The notes below the pieces were generated by a model, which saw only the letters and a list, made by a program, of their open reading frames with translations, ran no database searches and was not told the DNA's origin. A DNA stretch of 46,324 bases from an uncultured Bacillota bacterium (GTDB taxonomy: Bacteria > Bacillota > Clostridia > Christensenellales > Borkfalkiaceae): positions 1-46,324 of the forward strand of contig CASETU010000168.1 of the NCBI GenBank assembly GCA_949290895.1, in the 5' to 3' direction. A program made the position numbers and the translations under genes. Within the stretch, counting starts at the first letter, position 1. The number at the start of each line of letters is the position of its first letter. Positions 24,833-33,210 of the stretch are shown one piece after another.

Positions 24833-26251
24833 ATGACAGAAAATTCAAAGGAAAAGCCATATTTTTTTGCGACGGAACCAATCGGAAAGCTGATTGTGAA
24901 GTTCGCTGTGCCGTGCGTCATATCGTTGGTCGTAAACGCACTTTATAACATTGTCGATCAGATTTTTATCGGGTGGGGAGTAGGATATCTCGGTAACGGC
25001 GCTACGAATATCGTCTTTCCCATCACGATTATCGCTTTGGCGCTTTCGGTGCTCATCGGCGACGGCGGTGCTGCGTTTCTCAGTTTGAAACTCGGCAAAG
25101 GGGACGAGGAGAGCGTCAAAAAAGGTTTGGGTAATTCCATCGTGATGGTAGTGGCGGCAGGCATCATCGTCGCAGCGGTCTTTTTGGCGTTCATCAACCC
25201 CATTCTCACGTTGTTCGGCGCGACGGATGCCTTGAGAGAGTATGCTTTGGATTACGGCTATATCATCGGCATCGGATTGTCGTTTACCATGATATCCATG
25301 GCGCTTAACGCTATGATACGCGTAGACGGCAGTCCGAAGTTCGCAATGTTTTCCATGCTGCTCGGTGCGATTATCAATACCGTTTTCGACCCCATATTCA
25401 TCTTCGTTTTTCATATGGGCGTGCAGGGCGCGGCGATCGCCACGGTCATGGGGCAGGTCGCGTCTTTTATCGTTTCTATCGCTTACATCCCGCGTTTTAA
25501 GACCTTGCATCTGGATAAATCGGCATTCCGTTTAAACGGGCGGATATGCGGTAGCATATTGAGTTTAGGCGTAAGCAGTTTCATCACGCAAATCGCTATT
25601 ACCATCGTCATGGTGCTTTTCAACAATCTGTTGAAAACTTATGGAGCGAATTCTGTTTACGGTTCTGAAATTCCGTTGACGGCTATGGGTATTGTCATGA
25701 AAGTCAATCAAATCATGCTGTCCATACTCGTAGGTATTGCAATAGGTGCGCAGCCGGTAATCGGGTTTAATTACGGAAGTAAAGATTTTGCCCGTGTGCG
25801 AAAGGCGTTTTTGATTGCGATTGCTGCCGCGGAAACGATTGCCGTCGTATGTTTTTTCATCTTTCAATTCGCGCCTATGTCAATCGTTTATCTGTTCGGA
25901 TCCGAAGAGGGGCTGTATAACGAATTTGCCGTAAAGTGCTTCCGTATCTTTTTAATGTTGTGTCCGCTTAACGGATTTCAGACGGTCGCGGCGATATATT
26001 TGCAGGCGGTCGGCAAACCGATAAAATCTGCCGTCGTCACGCTTTCTCGGCAAATCGTATTTCTTATTCCCGTGGCGATCGTAATGCCTATCTACATCGG
26101 TGTAAGCGGCGTACTATGGTCCGGGCCTGTTGCGGATACGTTAGCTTTTATACTTTCGCTTTCACTGATAATATATGAAATGAAACAACTTAAACGGCCC
26201 GTAGAACAAACGGATAAAAGTGAAATTATTGAGGAGGAAGAAGTAAGATGA
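24833..26251 (+). CDS. MATE-family efflux transporter (MepA-like)
   Basis: A 472-residue, 12-helix membrane exporter. It matches the MepA-type MATE pattern: FATEPIGKLIVKFAVPCVISLVVNALYNIVDQIFIGWGVG at the start, GDGGAAFLSLKLGKG, and GAQPVIGFNYGSKDFARVRK in the second half. Members use an ion gradient to expel drugs and cationic compounds. The end is rich in Glu (SEIIEEEEVR). GGAG lies 8 nt before the ATG. It is probably repressed by the MarR protein through the operator just upstream. It shares an ATGA overlap with the next gene. Confidence 0.94.
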   Translation: MTENSKEKPYFFATEPIGKLIVKFAVPCVISLVVNALYNIVDQIFIGWGVGYLGNGATNIVFPITIIALALSVLIGDGGAAFLSLKLGKGDEESVKKGLGNSIVMVVAAGIIVAAVFLAFINPILTLFGATDALREYALDYGYIIGIGLSFTMISMALNAMIRVDGSPKFAMFSMLLGAIINTVFDPIFIFVFHMGVQGAAIATVMGQVASFIVSIAYIPRFKTLHLDKSAFRLNGRICGSILSLGVSSFITQIAITIVMVLFNNLLKTYGANSVYGSEIPLTAMGIVMKVNQIMLSILVGIAIGAQPVIGFNYGSKDFARVRKAFLIAIAAAETIAVVCFFIFQFAPMSIVYLFGSEEGLYNEFAVKCFRIFLMLCPLNGFQTVAAIYLQAVGKPIKSAVVTLSRQIVFLIPVAIVMPIYIGVSGVLWSGPVADTLAFILSLSLIIYEMKQLKRPVEQTDKSEIIEEEEVR

Positions 26252-26823
26252 AAAATCGAATCATAACCATCAGCCGCGAATTCGGCAGCGGAGGGAGAAC
26301 GATAGGAAAAAAGGTGGCTACGGAACTAAATATACCTTGTTATGATAGCGAGCTAATTGATAAAATTGCAAAGGAAAGCGGGTTTACCGCCGAATACGTC
26401 CAGGAAAACGAAGAAAATAACGCGGGCGGATACTTGTCTTTTCTTTGTAACCGCGCATTCAGCTTGAATAACGAAGACTATCTTTGGAAAGTTCAGTGTC
26501 GCGTTATTTGGGAGATTGCCGAAAAAGAATCTTGCGTGATAGTGGGCAGATGCGCGGACTATATTTTGCGCGATATTGCGGACTGTTTGAGGGTGTTTAT
26601 CTACGCAGACGAGGTTTTCCGTGCTAAACGTATTGTAAAAATTTACGGTGAGCGTGCAGAGTCTCCTGCGCAACGAATAAAGGATAAGGATAAACGCCGC
26701 GCAGCGTATCACCGATTTTATACGGACATGAAATGGGGATATGCGCAGAATTACGATATTAATCTGAACAGCGGCACGCTGGGTATAGAAAAGTGCGTCA
26801 AAATCATTAAGGAACTGTACTGA
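26248..26823 (+). CDS. Cytidylate-kinase-like family protein (PF13189)
   Basis: A 191-residue P-loop nucleotide kinase-like protein. The family signature ITISREFGSGGRTIGKKVA carries the phosphate-binding loop, followed by YDSELIDKIAKESG and later CVIVGRCADYIL and the lid-like SPAQRIKDKDKRRAAYHRFYTDMKWG. It is distinct from canonical Cmk, and the substrate of this family is uncertain. It is translationally coupled to the MATE exporter by an ATGA overlap, so it belongs to the MarR-controlled response; the reason for this pairing is not known. A long hairpin follows downstream. Confidence 0.88.
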   Translation: MKNRIITISREFGSGGRTIGKKVATELNIPCYDSELIDKIAKESGFTAEYVQENEENNAGGYLSFLCNRAFSLNNEDYLWKVQCRVIWEIAEKESCVIVGRCADYILRDIADCLRVFIYADEVFRAKRIVKIYGERAESPAQRIKDKDKRRAAYHRFYTDMKWGYAQNYDINLNSGTLGIEKCVKIIKELY

Positions 26824-26878
26824 ACAAATGCTTTTGGGAACGGAAAAAAGATTTTTCGGAAAGATAAATGAAATATAA

Positions 26879-26921
26879 AAAACATACGGCGGACTGCAAA
26901 ATGCAGTCCGCCGTATGTTTT
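26879..26921. terminator. Perfect 20-bp hairpin, probable bidirectional terminator
   Basis: Arms 26879-26898 and 26902-26921 are exact inverse complements of 20 bp, with a 3-nt loop. The outer bases are A on the left and T on the right, giving a short U tract on either strand. It separates the MarR/MATE operon from the two-component system. A 66-codon frame runs through it but is not a convincing gene. Confidence 0.7.
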
Positions 26922-27011
26922 ACAAAAATGAAAAATATAATTTTAAAGGAGAAAAAATACACAATGTATTCCTTTATAAGAATAATACATAAAAAAACTA
27001 ACAAAGATACA

Positions 27012-27040
27012 TTCAAGGCGGACGGTGCATGTGGTAAAAT
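27012..27040 (+). promoter_or_regulatory. Probable promoter of the sensor kinase gene
   Basis: TTCAAG (27012-27017), 17-bp spacer, TAAAAT (27035-27040) with an extended -10 TG. The weak -35 lowers confidence. Bases 26922-27011 hold no supported gene. Confidence 0.5.
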
Positions 27041-27092
27041 ATATAGCGAAAAGCAACGATTTCCGTGATTTTTCGGAAAAGGAAGTGGAGTT

Positions 27093-28859
27093 TTGTATAA
27101 GAAAAAAAGCAGAATCGTATTGAACGGGGTAATCCTGCTCATCGTAATGTTGTTATTCAGCGCGGCGGTGCTTGCCCTTATGTTCGGCGAACAGCGGAAG
27201 AGCACGAAAAGCCTCATTGAAAACGTAGCGAAAAGCGTGGCGGAAGATTTGAACAGTCAGCTCAATTTGATAAATCAACTCAACAAAGCGGTTTTTCTTT
27301 CTTACGAAATGCAGGATATTTTCGAGGAATATCGAGACGCATTGTATGCCGACAGCGACGCGGATGCTTCCGACATCGCGCTTCGCGCGACGAATTTCAT
27401 CGACAACTATGTCCAGCTCGATCAGTCGCTTATCAAGGAGGTGGCTTATATTCCCAAGACGGAAAGCGGCGCTTACGATATATATCATACGCTTTATTAC
27501 GGGCTGAACGTCGATACGGTTTCGCAAAATCTCGCACTTGTGGTAAATACGGCGCAAAAGGAAGAATATGCGCGTGGCGGTTTGTTTGTCGTGGACTTTT
27601 TATATCAGGATTTGACCAGCAGTAATTTTTACGCGTTCGGGCGGAACGTTTTGGAACTCCGTCCCTATTCTTCAGAGTATATGCAGAACACAGGGATAGG
27701 GGTTGTGGCGATCAATAAAAGCAGTCTTTTAAATACGCTCAACAGGAAAGACGCATTAAAAGGTCTTGAGGTATGCGTGCTTTACAAGGATAAGGTTTTC
27801 CTGGAAACGGAAAACGGATTTTCCGCAGAAAAACTACAAGAAAAAAATTATTTCGTTTCCGAAAAATATTTGACCGGATTTGACGCGAGCGTCATTGCTT
27901 ATTACGGTTACGACGCGTATTTTGCCGGGATTTTACGTTCGACTGCGGGTACGGCTCTCATCGTACTTACCGTATGCGTAGCGATTATGCTGTTTTTTAT
28001 TTTTGCCAACCGCAGGACCAGCAAGGCGTTACGTTTTTTGTTCGACGAGTTTTCGGAAATCAAAACCAAAAACAAGGTTCGGCATATCGAGTATACCAAA
28101 AACCGCGAAGTGGATAACGTCATAGAAAATTTCAATTTGATGGCGGACTCGCTTACGGAACTCAACACCGAAGTCCTCGAAGAAAAGAACAAGTCGCTGC
28201 AGTTGCAGGTGGAAAACATTGAATTTGAGCTGTCCAGCCTGTACGCGCAGATCAACAAACATTTTCTCATCAACGTGCTGAGCGCGGTGCGCGCGCTGGT
28301 CAACGCGGGCGAAGCGGAAAAGGCGAAAAGCTGTTTGGAAAACCTCAGTGAGTTTTTGCGGTATTCCCTTTCGGAAGACAAATCGTCCACGGTAGCAAGG
28401 GAAATGGAAAGTTTGGCATGCTATATGAATATACAAAAAATCCGTTTTCCCAAAATCGAGTACGAGGCGGTTTGCGAAGCAGGTGCGGGAGATTTTCCGT
28501 TACAGAAGATGATTTTACAGCCCGTCATAGAAAATTGTTTCGTACATTCCATAAAGAACAAACGCGGCAAGATAAGGGTCGTGTGCCGCATGCGTCCCGA
28601 CGGCGTGGGCATTTTCGTCATCGACAACGGGGAGGGTATGACGAAGGAGCGCGAACACCGCGTGAACGAGGATTTACGCGGTAATTTTGAAAAGGCGAAG
28701 AAAAAAGAAAAAGGTAACCGCATCGCACTTGTCAATATACAAAAGAGAATAAAACTGACTGCAGGCGAAAAGTCGTTTGTGCGGCTGAAAGCGTTGAACG
28801 GCGGGGCGATGACGTATATCCGTTTGGTATGGAGAAAAGGAGAGGATAAAGATGTTTAA
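27093..28859 (+). CDS. YesM-type sensor histidine kinase
   Basis: A 588-residue membrane sensor kinase. One helix at ~9-31, an extracytoplasmic sensing region to ~282, a second helix at ~284-305, a linker/HAMP-like stretch, then the His_kinase domain with QINKHFLINVL (phospho-acceptor H390) and an HATPase domain (LQPVIENCFVHS N-box, VIDNGEGM G-box). The family usually has QINPHFLYNTL; here Pro is Lys, and Tyr-Asn-Thr is Ile-Asn-Val. The start is a TTG with AAGGAAG 7 nt upstream; no closer ATG fits. It overlaps the response regulator by 8 bp. In this family the kinase senses a glycan or its breakdown product and switches on the adjacent importer genes. Confidence 0.92.
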   Translation: MYKKKSRIVLNGVILLIVMLLFSAAVLALMFGEQRKSTKSLIENVAKSVAEDLNSQLNLINQLNKAVFLSYEMQDIFEEYRDALYADSDADASDIALRATNFIDNYVQLDQSLIKEVAYIPKTESGAYDIYHTLYYGLNVDTVSQNLALVVNTAQKEEYARGGLFVVDFLYQDLTSSNFYAFGRNVLELRPYSSEYMQNTGIGVVAINKSSLLNTLNRKDALKGLEVCVLYKDKVFLETENGFSAEKLQEKNYFVSEKYLTGFDASVIAYYGYDAYFAGILRSTAGTALIVLTVCVAIMLFFIFANRRTSKALRFLFDEFSEIKTKNKVRHIEYTKNREVDNVIENFNLMADSLTELNTEVLEEKNKSLQLQVENIEFELSSLYAQINKHFLINVLSAVRALVNAGEAEKAKSCLENLSEFLRYSLSEDKSSTVAREMESLACYMNIQKIRFPKIEYEAVCEAGAGDFPLQKMILQPVIENCFVHSIKNKRGKIRVVCRMRPDGVGIFVIDNGEGMTKEREHRVNEDLRGNFEKAKKKEKGNRIALVNIQKRIKLTAGEKSFVRLKALNGGAMTYIRLVWRKGEDKDV

Positions 28860-29604
28860 GGTTTATTTTACGGACGACGAAGAATGGATCGTGCGAGAAC
28901 TTACGGGGATTGTCGACTGGGAGTCTTACGGCTTTTCCGTTTGCGGTTATAATACCGACCCGAAAGCTGCCATAAAAGAGATCGACAAGCTTAATCCCGA
29001 CCTCGTCATTGCGGATATACACATGGACGGGCTTTCCGGGCTGGAGCTGGCGCGTGCCGTCAATGCTCTTGGCAAAAACATCTCAGTATGTTTTTTGAGC
29101 GCGTACGACGTCTTTGAATATGCCGTGGAAGCGATACGACTGCAGGTCGTGGGGTATCTGACAAAACCCGTCAAAGCTGCAGAACTCGCGGAGGTTTTGG
29201 AAAAAGTCAAGCGCAATGCATACGAAAATTTCGGCAAATACGTAACGGATAAGTTTTCACCTGCAGACAACGAAGGCAACGATACCATTGCCGCCATCGT
29301 AGAGGAGATCAGGTTCCACCCCGAGCAGAAACATTCTTTGGGGGAATATGCGAAAAAATACAGCTTCAATCCGTCGTATCTCAGCCAGCTTTTCAAAAAG
29401 AACGTCGGCAGAAGCTTTATGGAATTTTTAATGGAAACGAGGCTTGAAAAAGCGAAGGATATGATCGCATATTCCGCAAAGACCATCAGGGATATTTCCT
29501 TTTTGGTGGGGTTCGAAGATTATTATCACTTCAGTAAGATTTTTAAAAAGCACGTGGGCATGTCCCCGCAGAATTTCAGAAAAAATCATTTAACTCATAA
29601 ATAA
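28852..29604 (+). CDS. YesN-type response regulator with AraC DNA-binding domain
   Basis: A 250-residue response regulator. The receiver domain (1-120) has the acidic pocket D8/D9, phospho-acceptor D55 (VIADIHMDG), the switch Ser in FLSAYDVFEYA and the Lys in YLTKPV. Residues ~145-248 carry two AraC helix-turn-helix motifs (SLGEYAKKYSFNPSYLSQLFKKNVGRSF and IRDISFLVGFEDYYHFSKIFKKHVGMSPQNFRK). GGAGAGGA lies 6 nt before the ATG, inside the kinase gene. It should be phosphorylated by the neighbouring kinase and activate the importer operon beginning 85 bp downstream. Confidence 0.95.
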   Translation: MFKVYFTDDEEWIVRELTGIVDWESYGFSVCGYNTDPKAAIKEIDKLNPDLVIADIHMDGLSGLELARAVNALGKNISVCFLSAYDVFEYAVEAIRLQVVGYLTKPVKAAELAEVLEKVKRNAYENFGKYVTDKFSPADNEGNDTIAAIVEEIRFHPEQKHSLGEYAKKYSFNPSYLSQLFKKNVGRSFMEFLMETRLEKAKDMIAYSAKTIRDISFLVGFEDYYHFSKIFKKHVGMSPQNFRKNHLTHK

Positions 29605-29618
29605 AACACATTAAACAG
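29587..29618 (+). promoter_or_regulatory. Candidate AraC-type direct repeat before the second importer operon
   Basis: CATTTAACTC (29587) and CATTAAACAG (29609) agree at 7 of 10 positions and are 22 bp apart, about two helical turns, the layout expected for an AraC-type protein. No convincing sigma-A promoter is visible in 29605-29689, which fits activator dependence. The motif is short and A/T-rich and may be chance. Confidence 0.25.
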
Positions 29619-29689
29619 CTAAAAAGGCACCATTTTTCTTTGCCGTAAAGTATGGGAAAATAAAGGTGAAAAGAAAGGAGCGTGCCGTA

Positions 29690-30643
29690 ATGAATCAATC
29701 CGAAACAACCGTTGCCTCTTCGGCAAGCGCAAAGTCAAAGACAAAAAAACTATTAAAAAGAATTTACGAACATAAAATGTTTTATGCGATGCTGCTTCCG
29801 TCCGTCGTGCTTTTGGGGATATTTGCTTACTGGCCGATGTACGGGATCATCATCGCTTTTAAAGATTTTTCTTATCGGCAGGGCATTCTGGGCAGTGACT
29901 GGTGCGGATTTGAAAATTTTCAGGCGCTGTTTGAAATAGATATGTTCTGGACGGCGTTCAGAAACACCATCGTCATCAACCTTTTAAAACTTCTTTTCGG
30001 CTTTGTAACGCCTATCATTATGGCGATCATGCTCAATGCCGTAGCTAAAAAACATCTTAAAAACGCTATTCAGACCATCGTTTATCTGCCTCATTTCGTT
30101 TCATGGGTCGTCATTTCAGGTCTTATTTTTTCGCTTTTCGATACCAACTCGGGCGCTATTTACAATTTTTTCAAGCTTCTTGGCATAGAACTCAACGTTT
30201 TCAGCAACAATGCCCAGTTTCTGGCGCTTATCGTCCTTTCGGATATTTGGAAGGAAGTCGGATGGGGGGCGATCATCTATCTCGCCGCGCTGACGAACAT
30301 TTCGCCCGAATACTATGAAGCGGCGCGTATCGACGGCGCGAACACAGTGCAGCAGTTTTTCCGCATCACCCTTCCCATGATCACCACCACCATCACCATC
30401 ATGTTCATATTGCGCATCGGCGGAATCGTCAGCGGCGGGTTCGACCAGATATATAATCTCTACAACACGCAGGTCTACGCCGTGGCGGATATTCTCGATA
30501 CGTTCTTGTATCGTTTCGGAATAGGGCAGGGGCAATATTCTCTCGGAACCGCGGTGGGACTCTTTACCAACATCATCAACGTGATATTGCTTCTTACGGC
30601 AAACTTTATCGTCAAACGCCTCGGCGGGGAGGGATTGTACTGA
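29690..30643 (+). CDS. Sugar ABC importer permease, LplB type (second system)
   Basis: A 317-residue polytopic permease. After a basic N-terminus (KSKTKKLLKRIYEHK) come membrane helices starting at ~33, and the EAA loop EYYEAARIDGANTVQQFFRITLP that docks with the ATPase. I start at ATG 29690, preceded by AAAGGAG; the earlier in-frame GTG at 29666 has no suitable ribosome site. It is the first gene of the importer operon behind the YesM/YesN pair. Its closest relative in this window is the permease at 15941. Confidence 0.93.
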   Translation: MNQSETTVASSASAKSKTKKLLKRIYEHKMFYAMLLPSVVLLGIFAYWPMYGIIIAFKDFSYRQGILGSDWCGFENFQALFEIDMFWTAFRNTIVINLLKLLFGFVTPIIMAIMLNAVAKKHLKNAIQTIVYLPHFVSWVVISGLIFSLFDTNSGAIYNFFKLLGIELNVFSNNAQFLALIVLSDIWKEVGWGAIIYLAALTNISPEYYEAARIDGANTVQQFFRITLPMITTTITIMFILRIGGIVSGGFDQIYNLYNTQVYAVADILDTFLYRFGIGQGQYSLGTAVGLFTNIINVILLLTANFIVKRLGGEGLY

Positions 30644-31539
30644 TGGCAAAAAATAAAAACCGCATCAGGCTCACGGGGCTGGAAGTTACGCTGAAAACCG
30701 TCAATTACGTATTGCTTTTTTTCGTGTCGCTCAGCATGCTGTATCCCTTTTGGGAAATACTCGTCAAATCCTTTATGACCGATGAAGACATCATTTCCAC
30801 GATCTTTGCCCTGTGGCCGAAAAACTGGCAGTTCAAAGGATATAATATCATCTTTACGGACGTTACTTATAACATCGGGCGTGCATTTTTGAATTCCGTA
30901 TTCGTGACGGTGACGGACACCGTTTATCAGCTGGCTGTTACCACCATGGCTGCGTATGCGCTGGCGAGAAAAACGTTGCCGGGGAAAAAACTGTTCTTCT
31001 TCTACTTTATGGTCACGATGTATTTCGGCGGCGGGCTGATACCGTATTACATCGTTATACGTTCGCTCAATCTGCTCAACAAGATATGGGTGCTTATCAT
31101 CCCGTCTTTTATCAGTGTCTTCAACGTGCTGGTCATGAAGGCGTTTTTCCAGGGACTTCCTTCGGAACTCGAAGAGGCGGCGAAAATCGACGGCGCGGGC
31201 GATTTCAGAGTGTTCACTACCATTGTTCTTCCGCTGAGCAAGGCGATTTTGGCGACCATTGCGTTGTTCATCGCGGTGGGTGTTTGGAACAACTGGTTCA
31301 CAACCATGCTCTTCATTCAGGAACCGAAAATACGTCCGTTGGCATATACTTTGCAGGTCATCATCGAAAAAAGCCGCGGTATCAATACCGATACCGGATC
31401 GGGCGTAGGTTCTACCATCATCGGGGAAAGCGTGCAGTATGCGGCGATCATCGTAACCATCGTTCCCATCATTATGGTCTATCCGTTTTTGCAGAAACAC
31501 TTTACCAAAGGCGTTTTGGTCGGTTCGGTAAAGGGATGA
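30643..31539 (+). CDS. Sugar ABC importer permease, LplC/YtcP type (second system)
   Basis: A 298-residue permease with the EAA loop SELEEAAKIDGAGDFRVFTTIVLP and the family C-terminus HFTKGVLVGSVKG. Six helices are expected, the first near residues 18-38. Its start overlaps the previous stop by one base (TGATG), so the two permeases are made in step. It forms the channel with its partner upstream. Confidence 0.94.
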   Translation: MAKNKNRIRLTGLEVTLKTVNYVLLFFVSLSMLYPFWEILVKSFMTDEDIISTIFALWPKNWQFKGYNIIFTDVTYNIGRAFLNSVFVTVTDTVYQLAVTTMAAYALARKTLPGKKLFFFYFMVTMYFGGGLIPYYIVIRSLNLLNKIWVLIIPSFISVFNVLVMKAFFQGLPSELEEAAKIDGAGDFRVFTTIVLPLSKAILATIALFIAVGVWNNWFTTMLFIQEPKIRPLAYTLQVIIEKSRGINTDTGSGVGSTIIGESVQYAAIIVTIVPIIMVYPFLQKHFTKGVLVGSVKG

Positions 31540-31563
31540 ATAGATATCGATTAAGGAGGAAAT

Positions 31564-33210
31564 ATGAAAAAATTTTTTGTAGCGGTTTTATCGGTAATTA
31601 TGTTGTTCGGTATGACCGCCTGCGGCGGCATGGGGCACGGCACGCAGGGGACGAAACCGGATAATTACACGGACGACGGCAGGTTGATCATTCAGATGTT
31701 CGGCATCGATCTCGACTCTTTGCAGTCCCAGACGGAAGACACCAAAAAAATCATGGCGGTCATCGAGGATAAGTTCAACGTCAAGTTCACGTTCCTTTCC
31801 GGTACGACCAGTTCGTGGGAAAATCTGCTCGGTCAGTATATCGGCGGCGGCGACGTGCCCGATGTATTTTTCCATACAAAACAGGAACCCGCGTATTCGA
31901 CTTGGCTCAAGGACGGGTATCTTTTCAATGATTCCGACTATCTCGACGATTATCCGAATCTGAAAAAAGCTTTTGAAAGATATGACGAAGCGTCTATCAA
32001 ATTAAGTCTGGGCGGCGATTATTACAGCTATCCCATCGTGATGGATTCGACGACTGACAAGGAAGTCATCAACGAACACGCGTTGTTTTACCGCCGCGAC
32101 TGGTACGAGGCGCTCAGAGCCAAAAATTGGACGCCGTCGAGCGGGCGTGCGCTCGTCGATCCGGAAGACGAAAACTTCAATTATCTCAATTTCTACGACT
32201 TATGCGAAGGATTCACTCTCGGCGATCCCGACGGCAACGGTAAAAACGATACTTACGGATATGCGCTCAATAAGGACGTTTATTGGATGTATCCGCTCTT
32301 TTCCCTTTTTGGCGTGAATTATAACGGCTGGTACAAAGACGGGGATAAATGGAAGCCCGAAGCGATTTCCGACAAGACAAAGGAAGCCGTCATGTTCGTG
32401 GCGGATATGTTTGACAAAGGTTTTATCAACAGCGATTACGCTTCCACCTCGCAACAGGCAATGAAAAACGATTTTTGCAATGCGCTGGCGGGCATGATGA
32501 CGTATAACGCTACCTATCCCATGGGGAAAGGCGTGCTCGATTTGATGGAAAAATACGTACCCGAAGGAAAGAAAATGAGCGACGTCGTGCGCGCCATGCC
32601 GGTAGTCACGGGAAAAGACGGCAGCAAATACATGGTAGGGTATAGTAATTTTTACGGCTATAACGCCATCAACAACGACTTGAGCGAAAACAAAAAGCGC
32701 ACGATCTTATCCATCATGGATTGGATGCTTACCGAAGAGGGTATGACGCTTCTCAACTACGGCATCGAAAACACGCATTATAAAGTGGTAAACGGCGAAA
32801 AGGAAAGCCTGCTCGGCATCGGAAGCGACGGGTTCCCGAAGACGCTTTACGACGACACCGTGGCGGCGGGCATTTACAGGATAAAGGGGCTGGTCTCTTG
32901 GTCTACGCTCATTCCCGACCACATCAATCATTATGAAGAACAGATGCAGCTTTTGCAAAGCTGGGGCGCTTCGCCTTATTTGGTACAAGACGAATTATCG
33001 TATATTTCCGTCAGTGCCGATTACGCTCTCACGATTTCTACGCTGACCGATACCGTGGAATTGACCTATCAGAATATCGTCAACAAGATAAACGGGGACG
33101 CGGCGGCGGAACGTGAAAAGTTGTGGAATAATTTCGTCAGAACCTACACCATGAAAGGAGATGCGTATATCACGGCGATGAACGATCAGGCAAAGGCGGT
33201 GAATAAATGA
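31564..33210 (+). CDS. Extracellular sugar-binding lipoprotein, LplA type (second system)
   Basis: A 548-residue substrate-binding lipoprotein. The signal peptide ends in the lipobox MTAC (Cys20). The mature protein has the LplA-type features: GGGDVPDVFF, NEHALFYRRDWYEAL, an EF-hand-like calcium loop GDPDGNGKNDTYGYA (residues ~220-233) and a C-terminal helical segment ending WNNFVRTYTMKGD. AAGGAGGA gives a very strong ribosome site. It lies after its permeases, the reverse of the first importer, and overlaps the next gene by ATGA. No ATPase is in the operon. Ligand unknown; the beta-helix proteins downstream point to an acidic or branched polysaccharide. Confidence 0.93.
   Translation: MKKFFVAVLSVIMLFGMTACGGMGHGTQGTKPDNYTDDGRLIIQMFGIDLDSLQSQTEDTKKIMAVIEDKFNVKFTFLSGTTSSWENLLGQYIGGGDVPDVFFHTKQEPAYSTWLKDGYLFNDSDYLDDYPNLKKAFERYDEASIKLSLGGDYYSYPIVMDSTTDKEVINEHALFYRRDWYEALRAKNWTPSSGRALVDPEDENFNYLNFYDLCEGFTLGDPDGNGKNDTYGYALNKDVYWMYPLFSLFGVNYNGWYKDGDKWKPEAISDKTKEAVMFVADMFDKGFINSDYASTSQQAMKNDFCNALAGMMTYNATYPMGKGVLDLMEKYVPEGKKMSDVVRAMPVVTGKDGSKYMVGYSNFYGYNAINNDLSENKKRTILSIMDWMLTEEGMTLLNYGIENTHYKVVNGEKESLLGIGSDGFPKTLYDDTVAAGIYRIKGLVSWSTLIPDHINHYEEQMQLLQSWGASPYLVQDELSYISVSADYALTISTLTDTVELTYQNIVNKINGDAAAEREKLWNNFVRTYTMKGDAYITAMNDQAKAVNK

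Noticed and set aside
26868-27068. 66-codon frame between the kinase-like gene and the sensor kinase
   Set aside because: It has a fair ribosome site but runs through the perfect 20-bp hairpin and the next promoter, and its translation resembles no protein.
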